From contig NZ_CM001484.1 of NCBI RefSeq assembly GCF_000243395.2, forward strand, positions 3,094,524 to 3,158,523: DNA of 64,000 bases, given 5' to 3'. Source of the DNA: Saccharomonospora glauca K62 (lineage in GTDB: Bacteria; Actinomycetota; Actinomycetes; Mycobacteriales; Pseudonocardiaceae). Each line of letters opens with the position of its first letter. Position 1 is the first letter of the stretch. Below, in pieces: positions 43,997 through 52,950 of this stretch. The notes under the pieces are model-generated. The model was not told where the DNA came from. It saw only the letters and a program-made list of their open reading frames with translations, and ran no database searches. A program made the position numbers and the translations under genes.

Positions 43997-46059
43997 CGCT
44001 CGTTCTCCTTCGCGACCAGCGTGAGCACGTCGTACTTGGCCACCGACTCGCCGGCGGCGTTGGTGACGTCGGCGTCCCACCGCACCTCGCCGTAGTCGGC
44101 GTTCTCCCTCGGGGTGATCTGCTTGCAGGTCAACGTCACCGTGAGCTCGTCCCCCGGCTTGACCGGGGTGAGAAAGCGCAGGTTCTCCAGGCCGTAGTTG
44201 GCCAGCACCGGGCCCGGCTCCGGTGAGACGAACAGGCCCGCCGCGAACGACACCACCAGATAGCCGTGCGCGACGATGCCGCCGAACAACGGGTTGGCCT
44301 CGGCGGCCGCCCGGTCGGTGTGGGCGTAGAAGGTGTCGCCGGTGAACTCCGCGAAGTGCGCGATGTCCTCGTCGGTCACGGTGCGCGGACCGGCCACCAC
44401 GGAGTCGCCGATCCGCAGTTCGGCCAGCGACTTGCGGAACGGGTGGACCCCTTCCGAGCGCGGCGCGCCCGGCACCCAGGCGTTGCCCACGGCGGTGAGC
44501 ACCTTCGGGCTGCCCTGCACGGCCGTGCGTTGCATGTGGTGCAGCACCCCGCGGATGCCGCCCATCTCCTCGCCGCCGCCCGCGCGGCCCGGACCGCCGT
44601 GCACGAGCATCGGCAGCGGCGAGCCGTGTCCGGTGGACTCCTTGGCGTCGTCGGCGTCGAGCACCAGCATCCTGCCGTGCCACGGCGCCACCCCCAGCAC
44701 GACGGTGCGCGCGAACTCCGCGTCGCCGGTGACCACCGACCCCACCAGGCTGCCCCGGCCGCGTGCCGCCAGGTCCACCACCTGCTCGACGGAGGTGTAA
44801 GGCAGCAGGGTGGAGACCGGGCCGAACGCCTCCACCTCGTGCGGCTCGGCGCGCTGCGGGTCGTCGGCTCGCAGCAGCACCGGGGAGAGGAACGCCCCGC
44901 GCTCGGCGTCGGCGTCGGCGACCTCGACGTGGTCGGGGTCGCCGAAGACGATGCGCCCGGCGTCGCTCAGGGCCTTCAGCGACCGGCGGACCTCCTCGCG
45001 CTGTTCGAGGCTGGCCAGCGCGCCCATGCGCACCTCGGGGTTCGCGGGGTCGCCCACGCTGATCCGGCTCAGGCGCTCGCAGACCGCCTGCTGGACCTCG
45101 TCGAGCAGCTCGGCGGGCACGAACGCGCGGCGGATGGCGGTGCACTTCTGCCCCGCCTTGACCGTCATCTCGGTGACGAGTTGCTTCACGTAGAGGTCGA
45201 ACTCGGCCGTGCCGGGCGTGGCGTCGGGGCCGAGGATCGAGCAGTTGAGCGAGTCGGCCTCGGCGTTGAACCGCACGGCGTTCCGCACGATCGTCGGGTG
45301 CGCCCGCAGCCGCTGGGCCGTGGCCGCCGACCCGGTGAAGGACACGAGGTCCTGGTCGGTGACGTGGTCCAGCAGGTCGCCCACACTGCCGCACACGAGC
45401 TGGAGCGTGCCCTCGGGCAGCAGGCCCGAGTCGAGCATCAGCTCCACGAGCTTCTCGGTGAGGTAGGCCGTCTGGCTGGCGGGCTTGATCAGGCTCGGCA
45501 CCCCGGCGAGGAACGCGGGCGCGAACTTCTCCAGCGGCCCCCACACGGGGAAGTTGAACGCGTTGATCTGGACGGCGACCCCGCGCAGCGGCGTGCAGAT
45601 GTGGCGGCCGACGAACGTGCCGCCCTTGCCCAGCGGTTCCACCGGCCCGTCGAGGTACACGGTGTCGTTCGGCAGCTCCCGCTTGCCCTTGCTCGCGTAG
45701 GAGAACAACACGCCGATGCCGCCGTCGACGTCGACCAGCGAGTCGCTACGCGTGGCACCGGTCCGCGCCGACAGCGCATACAGCTCGTCGCGATGTTCCC
45801 TCAGGTACGAGGCCAACGCCTTCAGCAGCGCGGCACGTTGGTGGAAGGTCAGCTCGCGCAACGCGGGACCCCCCACGCGCCTGCCGTACTCCAGCGCGGC
45901 GCCCATGTCGATACCGGTGGAGGAGACGCGCGCGATCACCTCGCCCGTCACGGCGTCGCGCAGGGGCACGCCCTCGTCGGTGGCGGTGTGCCAGCCACCG
46001 TTGACGTAGCTGCGCAACAGCCGCGTCGACGACATCGTTGGCGTCGCCTGCGTAACCAT
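43993..46059 (-). CDS. paaZ: Oxepin-CoA hydrolase / 3-oxo-5,6-dehydrosuberyl-CoA semialdehyde dehydrogenase PaaZ
   Basis: 688 residues, bifunctional ring-opening enzyme. The N-terminal aldehyde dehydrogenase (~530 residues) has [20 protein letters not shown], the glycine motif [11 protein letters not shown] and the catalytic Cys in [13 protein letters not shown]. The C-terminal MaoC-like hydratase has [16 protein letters not shown] and [12 protein letters not shown]. First gene of the operon; GAGGAGG lies before the ATG at 46059, and a PaaR-like operator lies just upstream. Confidence 0.95.
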   Translation of the reverse strand: MVTQATPTMSSTRLLRSYVNGGWHTATDEGVPLRDAVTGEVIARVSSTGIDMGAALEYGRRVGGPALRELTFHQRAALLKALASYLREHRDELYALSARTGATRSDSLVDVDGGIGVLFSYASKGKRELPNDTVYLDGPVEPLGKGGTFVGRHICTPLRGVAVQINAFNFPVWGPLEKFAPAFLAGVPSLIKPASQTAYLTEKLVELMLDSGLLPEGTLQLVCGSVGDLLDHVTDQDLVSFTGSAATAQRLRAHPTIVRNAVRFNAEADSLNCSILGPDATPGTAEFDLYVKQLVTEMTVKAGQKCTAIRRAFVPAELLDEVQQAVCERLSRISVGDPANPEVRMGALASLEQREEVRRSLKALSDAGRIVFGDPDHVEVADADAERGAFLSPVLLRADDPQRAEPHEVEAFGPVSTLLPYTSVEQVVDLAARGRGSLVGSVVTGDAEFARTVVLGVAPWHGRMLVLDADDAKESTGHGSPLPMLVHGGPGRAGGGEEMGGIRGVLHHMQRTAVQGSPKVLTAVGNAWVPGAPRSEGVHPFRKSLAELRIGDSVVAGPRTVTDEDIAHFAEFTGDTFYAHTDRAAAEANPLFGGIVAHGYLVVSFAAGLFVSPEPGPVLANYGLENLRFLTPVKPGDELTVTLTCKQITPRENADYGEVRWDADVTNAAGESVAKYDVLTLVAKENER

Positions 46060-46075
46060 CGGGCCTCCTCGAATT

Positions 46076-46097
46076 ACCAACCGAACGTTCAGGAAGT
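46076..46097 (-). promoter_or_regulatory. PaaR-like operator upstream of paaZ
   Basis: A 22-bp imperfect palindrome centred on ACCGAACGTTCAGG, 17 bases before paaZ. It fits the TetR-type PaaR consensus ACTnACCGnnCGnnCGGTnAGT, which I know from corynebacteria, with few mismatches. Confidence 0.6.
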
Positions 46098-46150
46098 CAT
46101 GGTAGCGCGGAGTCGCCGCCACGGGAAGGAACGACGACGAGCGCTTTCCT

Positions 46151-47020
46151 TCAGCTCCAGTCGTAGAAACCACGTCCGCTCTTGCGACCGAGCTCGCCCG
46201 CGGCGACCTTGTCGCGCAGCAACTGCGGCGGCGCGAACCGCTCACCCAGCGTGGAATGCAGGTGCTCGGCGATCGCGAGCCGCACGTCGAGGCCCACGAG
46301 GTCGGTGGAGCGCAGCGGCCCCATCGGGTGCCGATAGCCCAGCTCCATGGCGTCGTCGATGGCCTTGGCGTCGGCGACCCCCTCCTCCAGCATGCGGATG
46401 GCCTCCAACCCCAGCAGCACGCCGAGCCGGCTCGTCGCGAATCCCGGCGAGTCACGCACGACGACGTCCGTCTTCCCCAACGCCCGCACCCATTCCCGCA
46501 CCCGGTCGGTCACGACGTCACGGGTGGCCGGAGCGGTCACCACCTCCACGAGCGCGGAGGCGGGCACCGGGTTGAAGAAGTGCATGCCCAGGAAGCGGCC
46601 CGGCTCCCGCAGCGCCGCGCCCAGTTCCGCGATGGACAGCGAACTGGTGTTGCTGGCCAGGACGGTGCCGTCGGAGACCACGGACTCGGCTCGGCTCAAA
46701 ACGTCCACTTTGATCTCGACCCGCTCCGGCACGGCCTCGACGACGAGGTCCACGTTCGAGGGCAGCCGAGCGAGATCGCCGGAGACGGTCACGCGGTCGA
46801 GCACCACGGCGGGCTCCTCGGCCAGTTTTCCGCGCTCGGCGGCCTTGGCCAGCCCGTCGGACACCCGTTTCCGAGCGGCGTCGGCCGCGGACTCGTCGCT
46901 TTCCGCGACGAACACCGTCGCGCCCGTGGTCGCGAACACCTGCGCGATGCCCGCGCCCATCCGGCCACCACCGATCACGCCGACCGAACCGGGCACCGTC
47001 ACCGTCTTGTCGCCGTCCAC
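46151..47020 (-). CDS. paaH: 3-hydroxyacyl-CoA dehydrogenase PaaH-type
   Basis: 289 residues. NAD-dependent oxidation of 3-hydroxyacyl-CoA (3-hydroxyadipyl-CoA in this pathway). N-terminal Rossmann site VGVIGGGRMGAGIAQVFA, then LASNTSSLSIAELG, catalytic His in GMHFFNPVP and dimer-domain GFATSRLGVLLGLEAIRM. The start is GTG 47020. Diverges from paaI across a gap holding a PaaR-like site. Confidence 0.92.
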   Translation of the reverse strand: MDGDKTVTVPGSVGVIGGGRMGAGIAQVFATTGATVFVAESDESAADAARKRVSDGLAKAAERGKLAEEPAVVLDRVTVSGDLARLPSNVDLVVEAVPERVEIKVDVLSRAESVVSDGTVLASNTSSLSIAELGAALREPGRFLGMHFFNPVPASALVEVVTAPATRDVVTDRVREWVRALGKTDVVVRDSPGFATSRLGVLLGLEAIRMLEEGVADAKAIDDAMELGYRHPMGPLRSTDLVGLDVRLAIAEHLHSTLGERFAPPQLLRDKVAAGELGRKSGRGFYDWS

Positions 47021-47076
47021 AGCGTCCTCCCGCCTCTTGACACCCGAACACCCGCTGGTTTTACTGAGGCCACCTT

Positions 47077-47098
47077 ATTTACCGTCCATTCGGTCAGT
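47077..47098. promoter_or_regulatory. PaaR-like operator in the paaH-paaI divergent gap
   Basis: Centre ACCGTCCATTCGGT followed by nAGT fits the same 22-bp pattern as the site before paaZ. It ends 18 bases before the paaI start, placing both divergent units under one repressor. Confidence 0.6.
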
Positions 47099-47116
47099 CA
47101 GCAAGGCGGTGGGCAC

Positions 47117-47542
47117 GTGACGGACCAGAAGCCCGCTCTCTCGGACGCGGCGAAAGCCATGCTCGACGCCGACGTCGCGTCGGCCACGCTCGGCATCACC
47201 GTCTCGGAGGCGAAGGACGGCAGGGCCGTCGCCCGCATGCGCGTGACCGAACGGATGGTCAACGGGCACGGCATCGCCCACGGCGGGTACGTGTTCCTCT
47301 TCGCCGACACCACGTTCGCGGCCGCCTGCAACAGCCACGGCCCGGTGACGGTCGCGGCGGGCGCCGACATCTCCTTCGTCGCCAGCGCCCGGCTCGGCGA
47401 CGAGCTGGTCGCCACCGCCGAGGAACGCACCCGCTACGGCCGCAACGGAATCTACGACGTCACCGTGCAGCGCGAGACGCCGCGAGGACGCGAGGTGATC
47501 GCCGAGTTCCGGGGCCGTAGCCGCACGGTCGGAAAGATCTGA
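47117..47542 (+). CDS. paaI: Hotdog-fold acyl-CoA thioesterase PaaI
   Basis: 141 residues. It rescues CoA by hydrolysing stalled hydroxyphenylacetyl-CoA intermediates. The hotdog motif VNGHGIAHGGYVFLFADTTF and the following helix AACNSHG are typical. GTG start at 47117. 19 bases separate it from paaK. Confidence 0.93.
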   Translation: MTDQKPALSDAAKAMLDADVASATLGITVSEAKDGRAVARMRVTERMVNGHGIAHGGYVFLFADTTFAAACNSHGPVTVAAGADISFVASARLGDELVATAEERTRYGRNGIYDVTVQRETPRGREVIAEFRGRSRTVGKI

Positions 47543-47561
47543 CACCCCGAGGAGTTCCGGC

Positions 47562-48908
47562 ATGACCACCACGCACAACGACGTGCCCAGAACCCGCCGA
47601 CTCGGCCGCGCCCCGGCCGCGGACGACTTGTCCTCCGCCGAGCGGATGGGAACGGACGAACTGCGGGCCCTGCAACTCGAACGTCTCCAGTGGACTCTTC
47701 GGCACGCCTACGACAACGTGCCCTTCTACCGCAGGAAGTTCGACGAGGCCGGGGTCCACCCCGACGACTGTCGTCAGTTGAGCGACCTCGCGAAGTTCCC
47801 GTTCACCACCAAGCACGACCTCCGCGACAACTACCCGGACGGCATGTTCGCCGTCCCCCGCAGCCGGGTACGACGCATCCACGCCTCCAGCGGCACCACC
47901 GGAACCCCCACCGTCGTCGGCTACACGCAGGAGGACCTCGACACGTGGGCCACCGTGGTCGCCCGGTCGATCCGCGCCGCGGGCGGACGTCCGGGGGACA
48001 CGGTGCACGTCGCCTACGGTTACGGCTTGTTCACCGGCGGTCTCGGCGCCCACTACGGGGCCGAGAAACTCGGCTGCACGGTGATCCCCGCCTCCGGCGG
48101 CATGACCGCCCGCCAGGTGCAACTGATCACCGACCTGCGCCCCGAGATCATCATGGTCACCCCGTCGTACATGCTCACGCTGCTCGACGAGTTCGAGCGC
48201 CAGGGCATCGACCCTCGGGACACCTCGTTGCGGATCGGCATCTTCGGCGCCGAACCGTGGACCGAACGGATGCGCCGGGAGATCGAGGAACGGGCGGACC
48301 TCGACGCGGTGGACATCTACGGACTGTCCGAGGTGATGGGACCGGGAGTGGCGCAGGAGTGCGTCGAGACCAAGGACGGCCTGCACATCTGGGAGGACCA
48401 CTTCTACCCCGAGGTCATCGATCCCCTCGACGAGAACGTGCTCGGCGACGGCGAGACCGGCGAGCTGGTGTTCACCTCACTCACCAAGCAGGCCATGCCC
48501 ATCATCCGGTACCGCACCCGCGACCTCACCGCGTTGCGGCCCGGCACCGCGCGCCCGGCCTTCCGGCGCATGGACAAGGTCACCGGACGCAGCGACGACA
48601 TGATCATCCTGCGGGGCGTCAACGTCTTCCCCACCCAGATCGAGGAGATCGTGCTCGGCACGGACGGACTCTCCCCGCACTTCCAGCTCCGACTGAGCCG
48701 CAAGGACCGCATGGACCACCTGACGGTGGTGGTGGAGGCCGCCGTCGACACCCCCGCCGACCGCCGGGACACCGCCGCGGCCGAGATCGCCGCTCGCGTG
48801 AAGGACGGCGTCGGGGTCAGCGTCGGCGTGGAGATCGTCGACCCGGAGACGCTCGAACGGTCCGTGGGCAAGCTCAAGCGCGTCATCGACCAACGACCGG
48901 CCACCTGA
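47562..48908 (+). CDS. paaK: Phenylacetate-CoA ligase PaaK
   Basis: 448 residues. It activates phenylacetate with ATP and CoA, the first pathway step. ANL-superfamily motifs: HASSGTTGTPTVVGYTQEDL (P-loop), IYGLSEVMGPGVAQEC, IIRYRTRDLT and SDDMIILRGVNVFPTQIEE before the C-terminal lid. Start ATG at 47562. Followed 23 bases later by the tetR-type regulator. Confidence 0.95.
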   Translation: MTTTHNDVPRTRRLGRAPAADDLSSAERMGTDELRALQLERLQWTLRHAYDNVPFYRRKFDEAGVHPDDCRQLSDLAKFPFTTKHDLRDNYPDGMFAVPRSRVRRIHASSGTTGTPTVVGYTQEDLDTWATVVARSIRAAGGRPGDTVHVAYGYGLFTGGLGAHYGAEKLGCTVIPASGGMTARQVQLITDLRPEIIMVTPSYMLTLLDEFERQGIDPRDTSLRIGIFGAEPWTERMRREIEERADLDAVDIYGLSEVMGPGVAQECVETKDGLHIWEDHFYPEVIDPLDENVLGDGETGELVFTSLTKQAMPIIRYRTRDLTALRPGTARPAFRRMDKVTGRSDDMIILRGVNVFPTQIEEIVLGTDGLSPHFQLRLSRKDRMDHLTVVVEAAVDTPADRRDTAAAEIAARVKDGVGVSVGVEIVDPETLERSVGKLKRVIDQRPAT

Positions 48909-48931
48909 GCCGACCGAGGATAATGAGGGCC

Positions 48932-49549
48932 ATGACCGAGACACCGCCGAGAAGGCCCGGCCGCCGGGGCAGACCCGGCTACGACCTGGAGTCGCTGCTC
49001 GCGGTGGCGGTCGACCTGTTCCACGAACGCGGCTACGACGGCACGAGCATGGAGGACCTCTCCCGCAAGCTCGGCATCACCAAGTCGGCCATCTACCACC
49101 ACGTTCGGAGCAAGGACGAGCTGCTCCGGCTCGCCGTCAACCGTGGTCTGGACGCGTTGTTCGCCGAGGTGGACAAGCTCGACGACGTCGAGGGCCGCGC
49201 CATCGACAAGCTGGAACACCTGGTGCGGGCCAGCGTGCGCGTGCTGGTCGAGCAGTTGCCGTTCGTGACCCTGCTGCTGCGGGTGCGTGGCAACAGCCAG
49301 GTGGAACGCGACGCGCTCGCTCGGCGGCGGCAGTTCGACCAGATCGTGGCCGATCTGGTGAGCAAGGCCGCCGCCGACGGGGACCTGCGCCCCGACATCG
49401 ACCCCGCGATCTCGGCCCGACTGCTGTTCGGCATGGTGAACTCGCTGGTCGAGTGGTACCGACCACGCGGCGGGGTCGGCGCCGACGCCCTGGCCAACAT
49501 CGTGGCGGCCGTGGCGTTCGACGGGCTGCGGGTGCGCCCCACCCACTGA
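48932..49549 (+). CDS. paaR: TetR-family regulator, probable PaaR
   Basis: 205 residues. HTH region AVDLFHERGYDGTSMEDLSR, KLGITKSAIYHHVRSKDELL and a TetR C-terminal helical domain. It closes the paaI-paaK unit, and two PaaR-like operators lie at the paa promoters. It should repress the pathway until phenylacetyl-CoA is present. An ATG at 48923 is an alternative start. Confidence 0.88.
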   Translation: MTETPPRRPGRRGRPGYDLESLLAVAVDLFHERGYDGTSMEDLSRKLGITKSAIYHHVRSKDELLRLAVNRGLDALFAEVDKLDDVEGRAIDKLEHLVRASVRVLVEQLPFVTLLLRVRGNSQVERDALARRRQFDQIVADLVSKAAADGDLRPDIDPAISARLLFGMVNSLVEWYRPRGGVGADALANIVAAVAFDGLRVRPTH

Positions 49550-49559
49550 CTCGCTCCCG

Positions 49560-49900
49560 GCCCTCGTCCCGTACGGCACGCTGTGTCCTTCCCGCCGTCG
49601 CGCCATCAGGCCGTCCGCACGCAACCGCGTCAGGTGGTAGGGCATCGCGCGTGACGACGTGAGGCTGGTGGTGCCGGCTCGTCTGCACGAGGACCACTTC
49701 GGCCGGTCGGGGTCCCGGAGCAGTGCCGTACTTCCCCAACGCGCGGTACGTCGTCCAGCGCACCGCGCGTTGGAGCGGGTGGGCGGCGAGGTGGTGTTGT
49801 CCTCTGTGGTGGGACCGCTGCGGCGGTCCGGGCAGCTCGACCCGGTGGACGGCGAGGTGTGTCTCGGCCGTGGCCGGGGCGGCCACCTCGCCGTCCACCG
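49560..49900 (-). pseudogene. Degenerate ArsR/DUF5937-type regulator fragment
   Basis: On the minus strand one frame reads SSRAMPYHLTRLRADGLMAR and RREGHSVPYGT, the recognition helix and wing of an ArsR-type regulator. The DNA further upstream gives only broken pieces (LLRDPDRPKW, RWTTYRALGKYG) in different frames. No intact start. A regulator gone to ruin behind paaR. Confidence 0.4.
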
Positions 49901-50140
49901 GGTCACCTACCGGGGCACCAGTCGGTGCTGGTGCACGGAACCGATAGCCGCGTCGTGATCACCGGAGGCGTCCTGGTCCCCGCCGTCCAACCGGTGAACC
50001 TCGGACGTCTCCTCCCGGTTCGAGGCCGACCAGGACACGGCACGCCGGACGAGACCGACACTGCTCGACGACACCGCATCCCGGCCCACCTGCCTCACCA
50101 CCGGACCCCCGGCGGGGAGGTGCTTCCAGTGCCCGCGCCC

Positions 50141-50245
50141 GCGCACAAGGTGCGGACACCCGTGCACGAGGTGCGGACACCCGTGCATGAGGTGCGGACA
50201 CCCGTGCATGAGGTGCGGACACCCGTGCACGAGGTGCGGACACGG
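50141..50245 (+). repeat. Five-copy 21-bp tandem repeat
   Basis: Five consecutive 21-bp units of the type GTGCACGAGGTGCGGACACC(C). The middle copies differ only by C/T at one position, and the outer two differ slightly more. Length is a multiple of three, so a frame through it gives RTPVHEV repeats, but no gene is supported. It lies 110 bases upstream of a secreted nuclease gene; the rest of 49,900-50,355 shows nothing else. Confidence 0.85.
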
Positions 50246-50355
50246 TGTTCGGCACGGTGCCGTAAACCAACTCCCTACTCTCGGCGGTTCCGCGCGCCTC
50301 CCACCGACCTTCATGATCGGGAACGCCCGATCGTGAAGCCGAGGAGAGTGCGCCC

Positions 50356-50982
50356 GTGCGTCGTCTCGCCGTGGCGGTCGTCAGCGCGACCGTCGTCGCC
50401 ACCGGACTGTTCGCCCAACCACCCGCCGCCGCCTACCCGCCCACCCCGCCGAGCGAGTCCGTCACCCGCCAACACCTCGCCCAGCTCACGGTCGCCCCCG
50501 ACGGGTCCATGGACGGCTACGACCGGGACCAGTTCCCCCACTGGTCGTCCCAGAACGGCACCTGCGACACGCGAGAGGTCGTGCTCCAGCGCGACGGCAC
50601 CGACGTCACCGTCGACGACGCCTGTCAACCGACATCCGGACGCTGGTACAGCGTCTACGACGGGGTATGGCTCTCCGACTCCTCCGACGTGCACATCGAC
50701 CACGTCGTGCCACTGGCCGAGGCCTGGCGCACGGGGGCTCGCAACTGGAGCCAGAGCAAGCGGGAGGCGTTCGCCAACGACCTCGACTCCCAGCAACTGA
50801 TCGCGGTCTCCGGTTCCAGCAACACGTCCAAGGGAGACAAGGGACCCGAGGAGTGGCGGCCGCAGAACAGCGGCTATCAGTGCATGTACGCGCGGTCGTG
50901 GATCAACGTCAAATACACCTACGACCTCACGGTCTCCGCCGACGAGGTGGCGGCGCTGGAGGACATGCTGGACGCCTGCTGA
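50356..50982 (+). CDS. Secreted HNH endonuclease-like protein
   Basis: 208 residues. Sec signal peptide (MRRLAVAVVSATVVATGLFA, cleavage near AAAY). The mature part carries the HNH/DUF1524-type motif VHIDHVVPLAEAW followed by QQLIAVSGSSNTSKGDKGPE and a cysteine near each end (CDTREV, QCMYA). It likely degrades extracellular nucleic acid. GTG start with GAGGAG upstream. Confidence 0.87.
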   Translation: MRRLAVAVVSATVVATGLFAQPPAAAYPPTPPSESVTRQHLAQLTVAPDGSMDGYDRDQFPHWSSQNGTCDTREVVLQRDGTDVTVDDACQPTSGRWYSVYDGVWLSDSSDVHIDHVVPLAEAWRTGARNWSQSKREAFANDLDSQQLIAVSGSSNTSKGDKGPEEWRPQNSGYQCMYARSWINVKYTYDLTVSADEVAALEDMLDAC

Positions 50983-51073
50983 GCAATTCCCTCAACCACG
51001 CCCCGAAACGGCGTCCGCTCCCTAGAATGCCGATGACGTACCCGAAAAGGTGCGCACTGATCTGGGGAGGAAC

Positions 51074-51598
51074 GTGGATTTCCACAAATCACGGACACTG
51101 ACCTGGTTCTCCTTGACGATGGTCGTGGTCGGCGCCCTCGGAGCGGTGTTGTCCGTGGCATGGTTGGCGGACGAGAACCAACAGCAGGCGAACCTCGTCC
51201 TCGTCATCAGCTCGGTCATCCTGCTCGCCGGTCTGCTGGGATTGGCACTCACGTTCGCGCCACTGAAATTGCGCATCGACGAGAACGGTGTGCGCATCCG
51301 CAACAGGCGGGAACGCGTGGATCTGCCGGACCCGGTCCCGTGGCAGGTGTTCGACGCCGTCACCATCGAACCCAAACCGGGAGAAAGGGACAAAGATCCC
51401 TATCTCGTCGTCTGGCCCAAGGGCCGAGTGCCGGGACTTCCCGAGGAAAGGGCGATTCGGCGAGGCGACGCCTCGGGCTTTCCGTTGGTGCGGGTGAGTG
51501 AGCTGACCGAACCCGCGGACCAGTTGATCGGCGCCCTGCGCCACTACGCCGGAGAGCTGTTCCGGGAGACGACGGAACAACGAACCAACAACGCGTGA
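51074..51598 (+). CDS. Two-helix membrane protein of unknown function
   Basis: 174 residues. GGGGAGG precedes the GTG at 51074. Two transmembrane helices (LTMVVVGALGAVLSVAWLA, LVLVISSVILLAGLLGLALT) are followed by a cytosolic beta-rich domain (LRIDENGVRIRNRRERVDLP, VPWQVFDAVTIEP) of PH-like appearance. Function unknown. Confidence 0.75.
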   Translation: MDFHKSRTLTWFSLTMVVVGALGAVLSVAWLADENQQQANLVLVISSVILLAGLLGLALTFAPLKLRIDENGVRIRNRRERVDLPDPVPWQVFDAVTIEPKPGERDKDPYLVVWPKGRVPGLPEERAIRRGDASGFPLVRVSELTEPADQLIGALRHYAGELFRETTEQRTNNA

Positions 51599-51715
51599 CG
51601 GCGCGCCGGGGACAGCCGGCACACCGTCACGCCGCACCGGTTCGGTGCGGACATCGGTGACGGAGCAGCCGAGCGGGAGATTCTCGCTCCGGCCTCCACC
51701 GCTACCGCGAGCATT

Positions 51716-52354
51716 TCACCGGGGCGACCGGGACGCCGTCGCCCCCACCAGGGCCGCCACACCACGACGCACCACGTCCGGCCAGTCTCCCGCGAACCCG
51801 CTCACGGCCGAGGCAAGGTGGGGCGACGAGGACAACTCCACCGCCTCATAGCCGGGAGCTCGGGCACCACGGGCGTTCTCGTGGGCAATCGCGTGTCCGG
51901 CCACCAACGCGGTGATCGAGTAGGACCGTCCGAGCACCTCGCGGGCGGGAACCCCGGCCTTGGCCAGAAGACGGCACAGTTCGTCGGCCAGCGCCAGATA
52001 CGACGGCCCCAGGGGCGTGCGCTCCAGTACGAGCGGCGCCGCCCACGGATGCCGCGTGAGGTGACCGAACCAGCCGATCGCCAGCTCCACGACGTCGTCA
52101 CCGGCGTTGGCGAGCAGGCCGTCCAACTCTCGCCCCAGCACGCGGTCGAGCGCGAGGTCACAAAGGTCGTCGCGGCCCCTCACGTGGCCGTAGAGGCTGG
52201 ACTGCGCCACGCCGAGCAGTTCGGCGATGCGGCGCATGGACAACGCCTCCGGCCCTTCACCGTCGAGGATCTCGACGGCCGCGTCGGCGAGCGCCGTGCC
52301 GGTGAGCACGCGCCTGCGCAGCCGCCCCCTCGGTTCCGCCAGCCAGTAGGACAT
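51716..52354 (-). CDS. TetR-family transcriptional regulator
   Basis: 212 residues. HTH ALSMRRIAELLGVAQSSLYG followed by HVRGRDDLCDLALDRVLG, with a TetR-type C-terminal domain. It is divergent from an acetyltransferase gene with an inverted repeat between them, so it probably controls that gene and itself. Confidence 0.88.
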   Translation of the reverse strand: MSYWLAEPRGRLRRRVLTGTALADAAVEILDGEGPEALSMRRIAELLGVAQSSLYGHVRGRDDLCDLALDRVLGRELDGLLANAGDDVVELAIGWFGHLTRHPWAAPLVLERTPLGPSYLALADELCRLLAKAGVPAREVLGRSYSITALVAGHAIAHENARGARAPGYEAVELSSSPHLASAVSGFAGDWPDVVRRGVAALVGATASRSPR

Positions 52355-52370
52355 GGCACCATCCTAGTTA

Positions 52371-52387
52371 AACGAACATCGTTCGCT
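52371..52387. promoter_or_regulatory. Inverted repeat between tetR-type and GNAT genes
   Basis: CGAACATCGTTCG (52373-52385) with flanking A/T forms a near-perfect inverted repeat in the 44-bp divergent gap. Likely TetR operator. Confidence 0.55.
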
Positions 52388-52398
52388 TAGGAGCTGCC

Positions 52399-52935
52399 GT
52401 GGGACTCACCGACTTCCTGCCCGTCACCCACGACGGAGTGCTGTTGCGTCCGCTGGCCGAGGCCGACGCCGAGGCTTACGCGGCCGGAACGAAGGACCCC
52501 GCCGTGCGGCACTACGCCCATCTGCCCCTGCCCGAGTACACGCCCGAGACCGTGCGCGACCTCGCGCGCGGTGAAGTCCTCAAAGGACTGGAAAGTGGCC
52601 GTCTCGCGGTTCTGAGCATCCTCGACGCGGCGACCGAGGAGTTCTTCGGGAGCCTGGTGCTGTTCGACATCACGGAACATGAGGCGGAAGTCGGCTTCTG
52701 GCTTTCCCCGCACGCCCGAGGCCGCGGCGTGGCGAGGCGAGCGCTCGCCACGGCGACCCGGCTCGCCCGACGGCTCGGGCTCCGTTCCCTCACCGCCCGC
52801 ACCGACCCGGAGAACACCGCTTCCCGCCGCACGCTCGAAGCCGCCGGTTTCCACCCCGAGGGAGCACCTCGGCGGAGCACGACCCCGTCGGGCGCCCACG
52901 TCACCACCCAGCACTACCGCCTGCCCCTGGAGTGA
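52399..52935 (+). CDS. GNAT-family N-acetyltransferase (RimJ/RimL-like)
   Basis: 178 residues. Acetyl-CoA binding motif ARGRGVARRALATATRLARR, with EVGFWLSPHARG before it and NTASRRTLEAAGFHPEG after it, the RimJ-type layout. It acetylates a protein N-terminus or small molecule; a resistance role is possible given the TetR partner. Confidence 0.87.
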   Translation: MGLTDFLPVTHDGVLLRPLAEADAEAYAAGTKDPAVRHYAHLPLPEYTPETVRDLARGEVLKGLESGRLAVLSILDAATEEFFGSLVLFDITEHEAEVGFWLSPHARGRGVARRALATATRLARRLGLRSLTARTDPENTASRRTLEAAGFHPEGAPRRSTTPSGAHVTTQHYRLPLE

Positions 52936-52950
52936 CCGCCGCTGGCCCCC

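Noticed and set aside
44266-46575. 769-codon plus-strand frame opposite paaZ
   Set aside because: paaZ on the other strand is unambiguous with catalytic motifs; this frame has no domain.
50141-50245. CRISPR-like array
   Set aside because: The 21-bp units are contiguous with no spacers, and no cas genes are present.
49859-50800. Protein with RTPVHEV heptad repeats reading through the tandem repeat
   Set aside because: It overlaps the well-supported secreted nuclease in another frame and lacks a start signal; the repeats happen to be a multiple of three.
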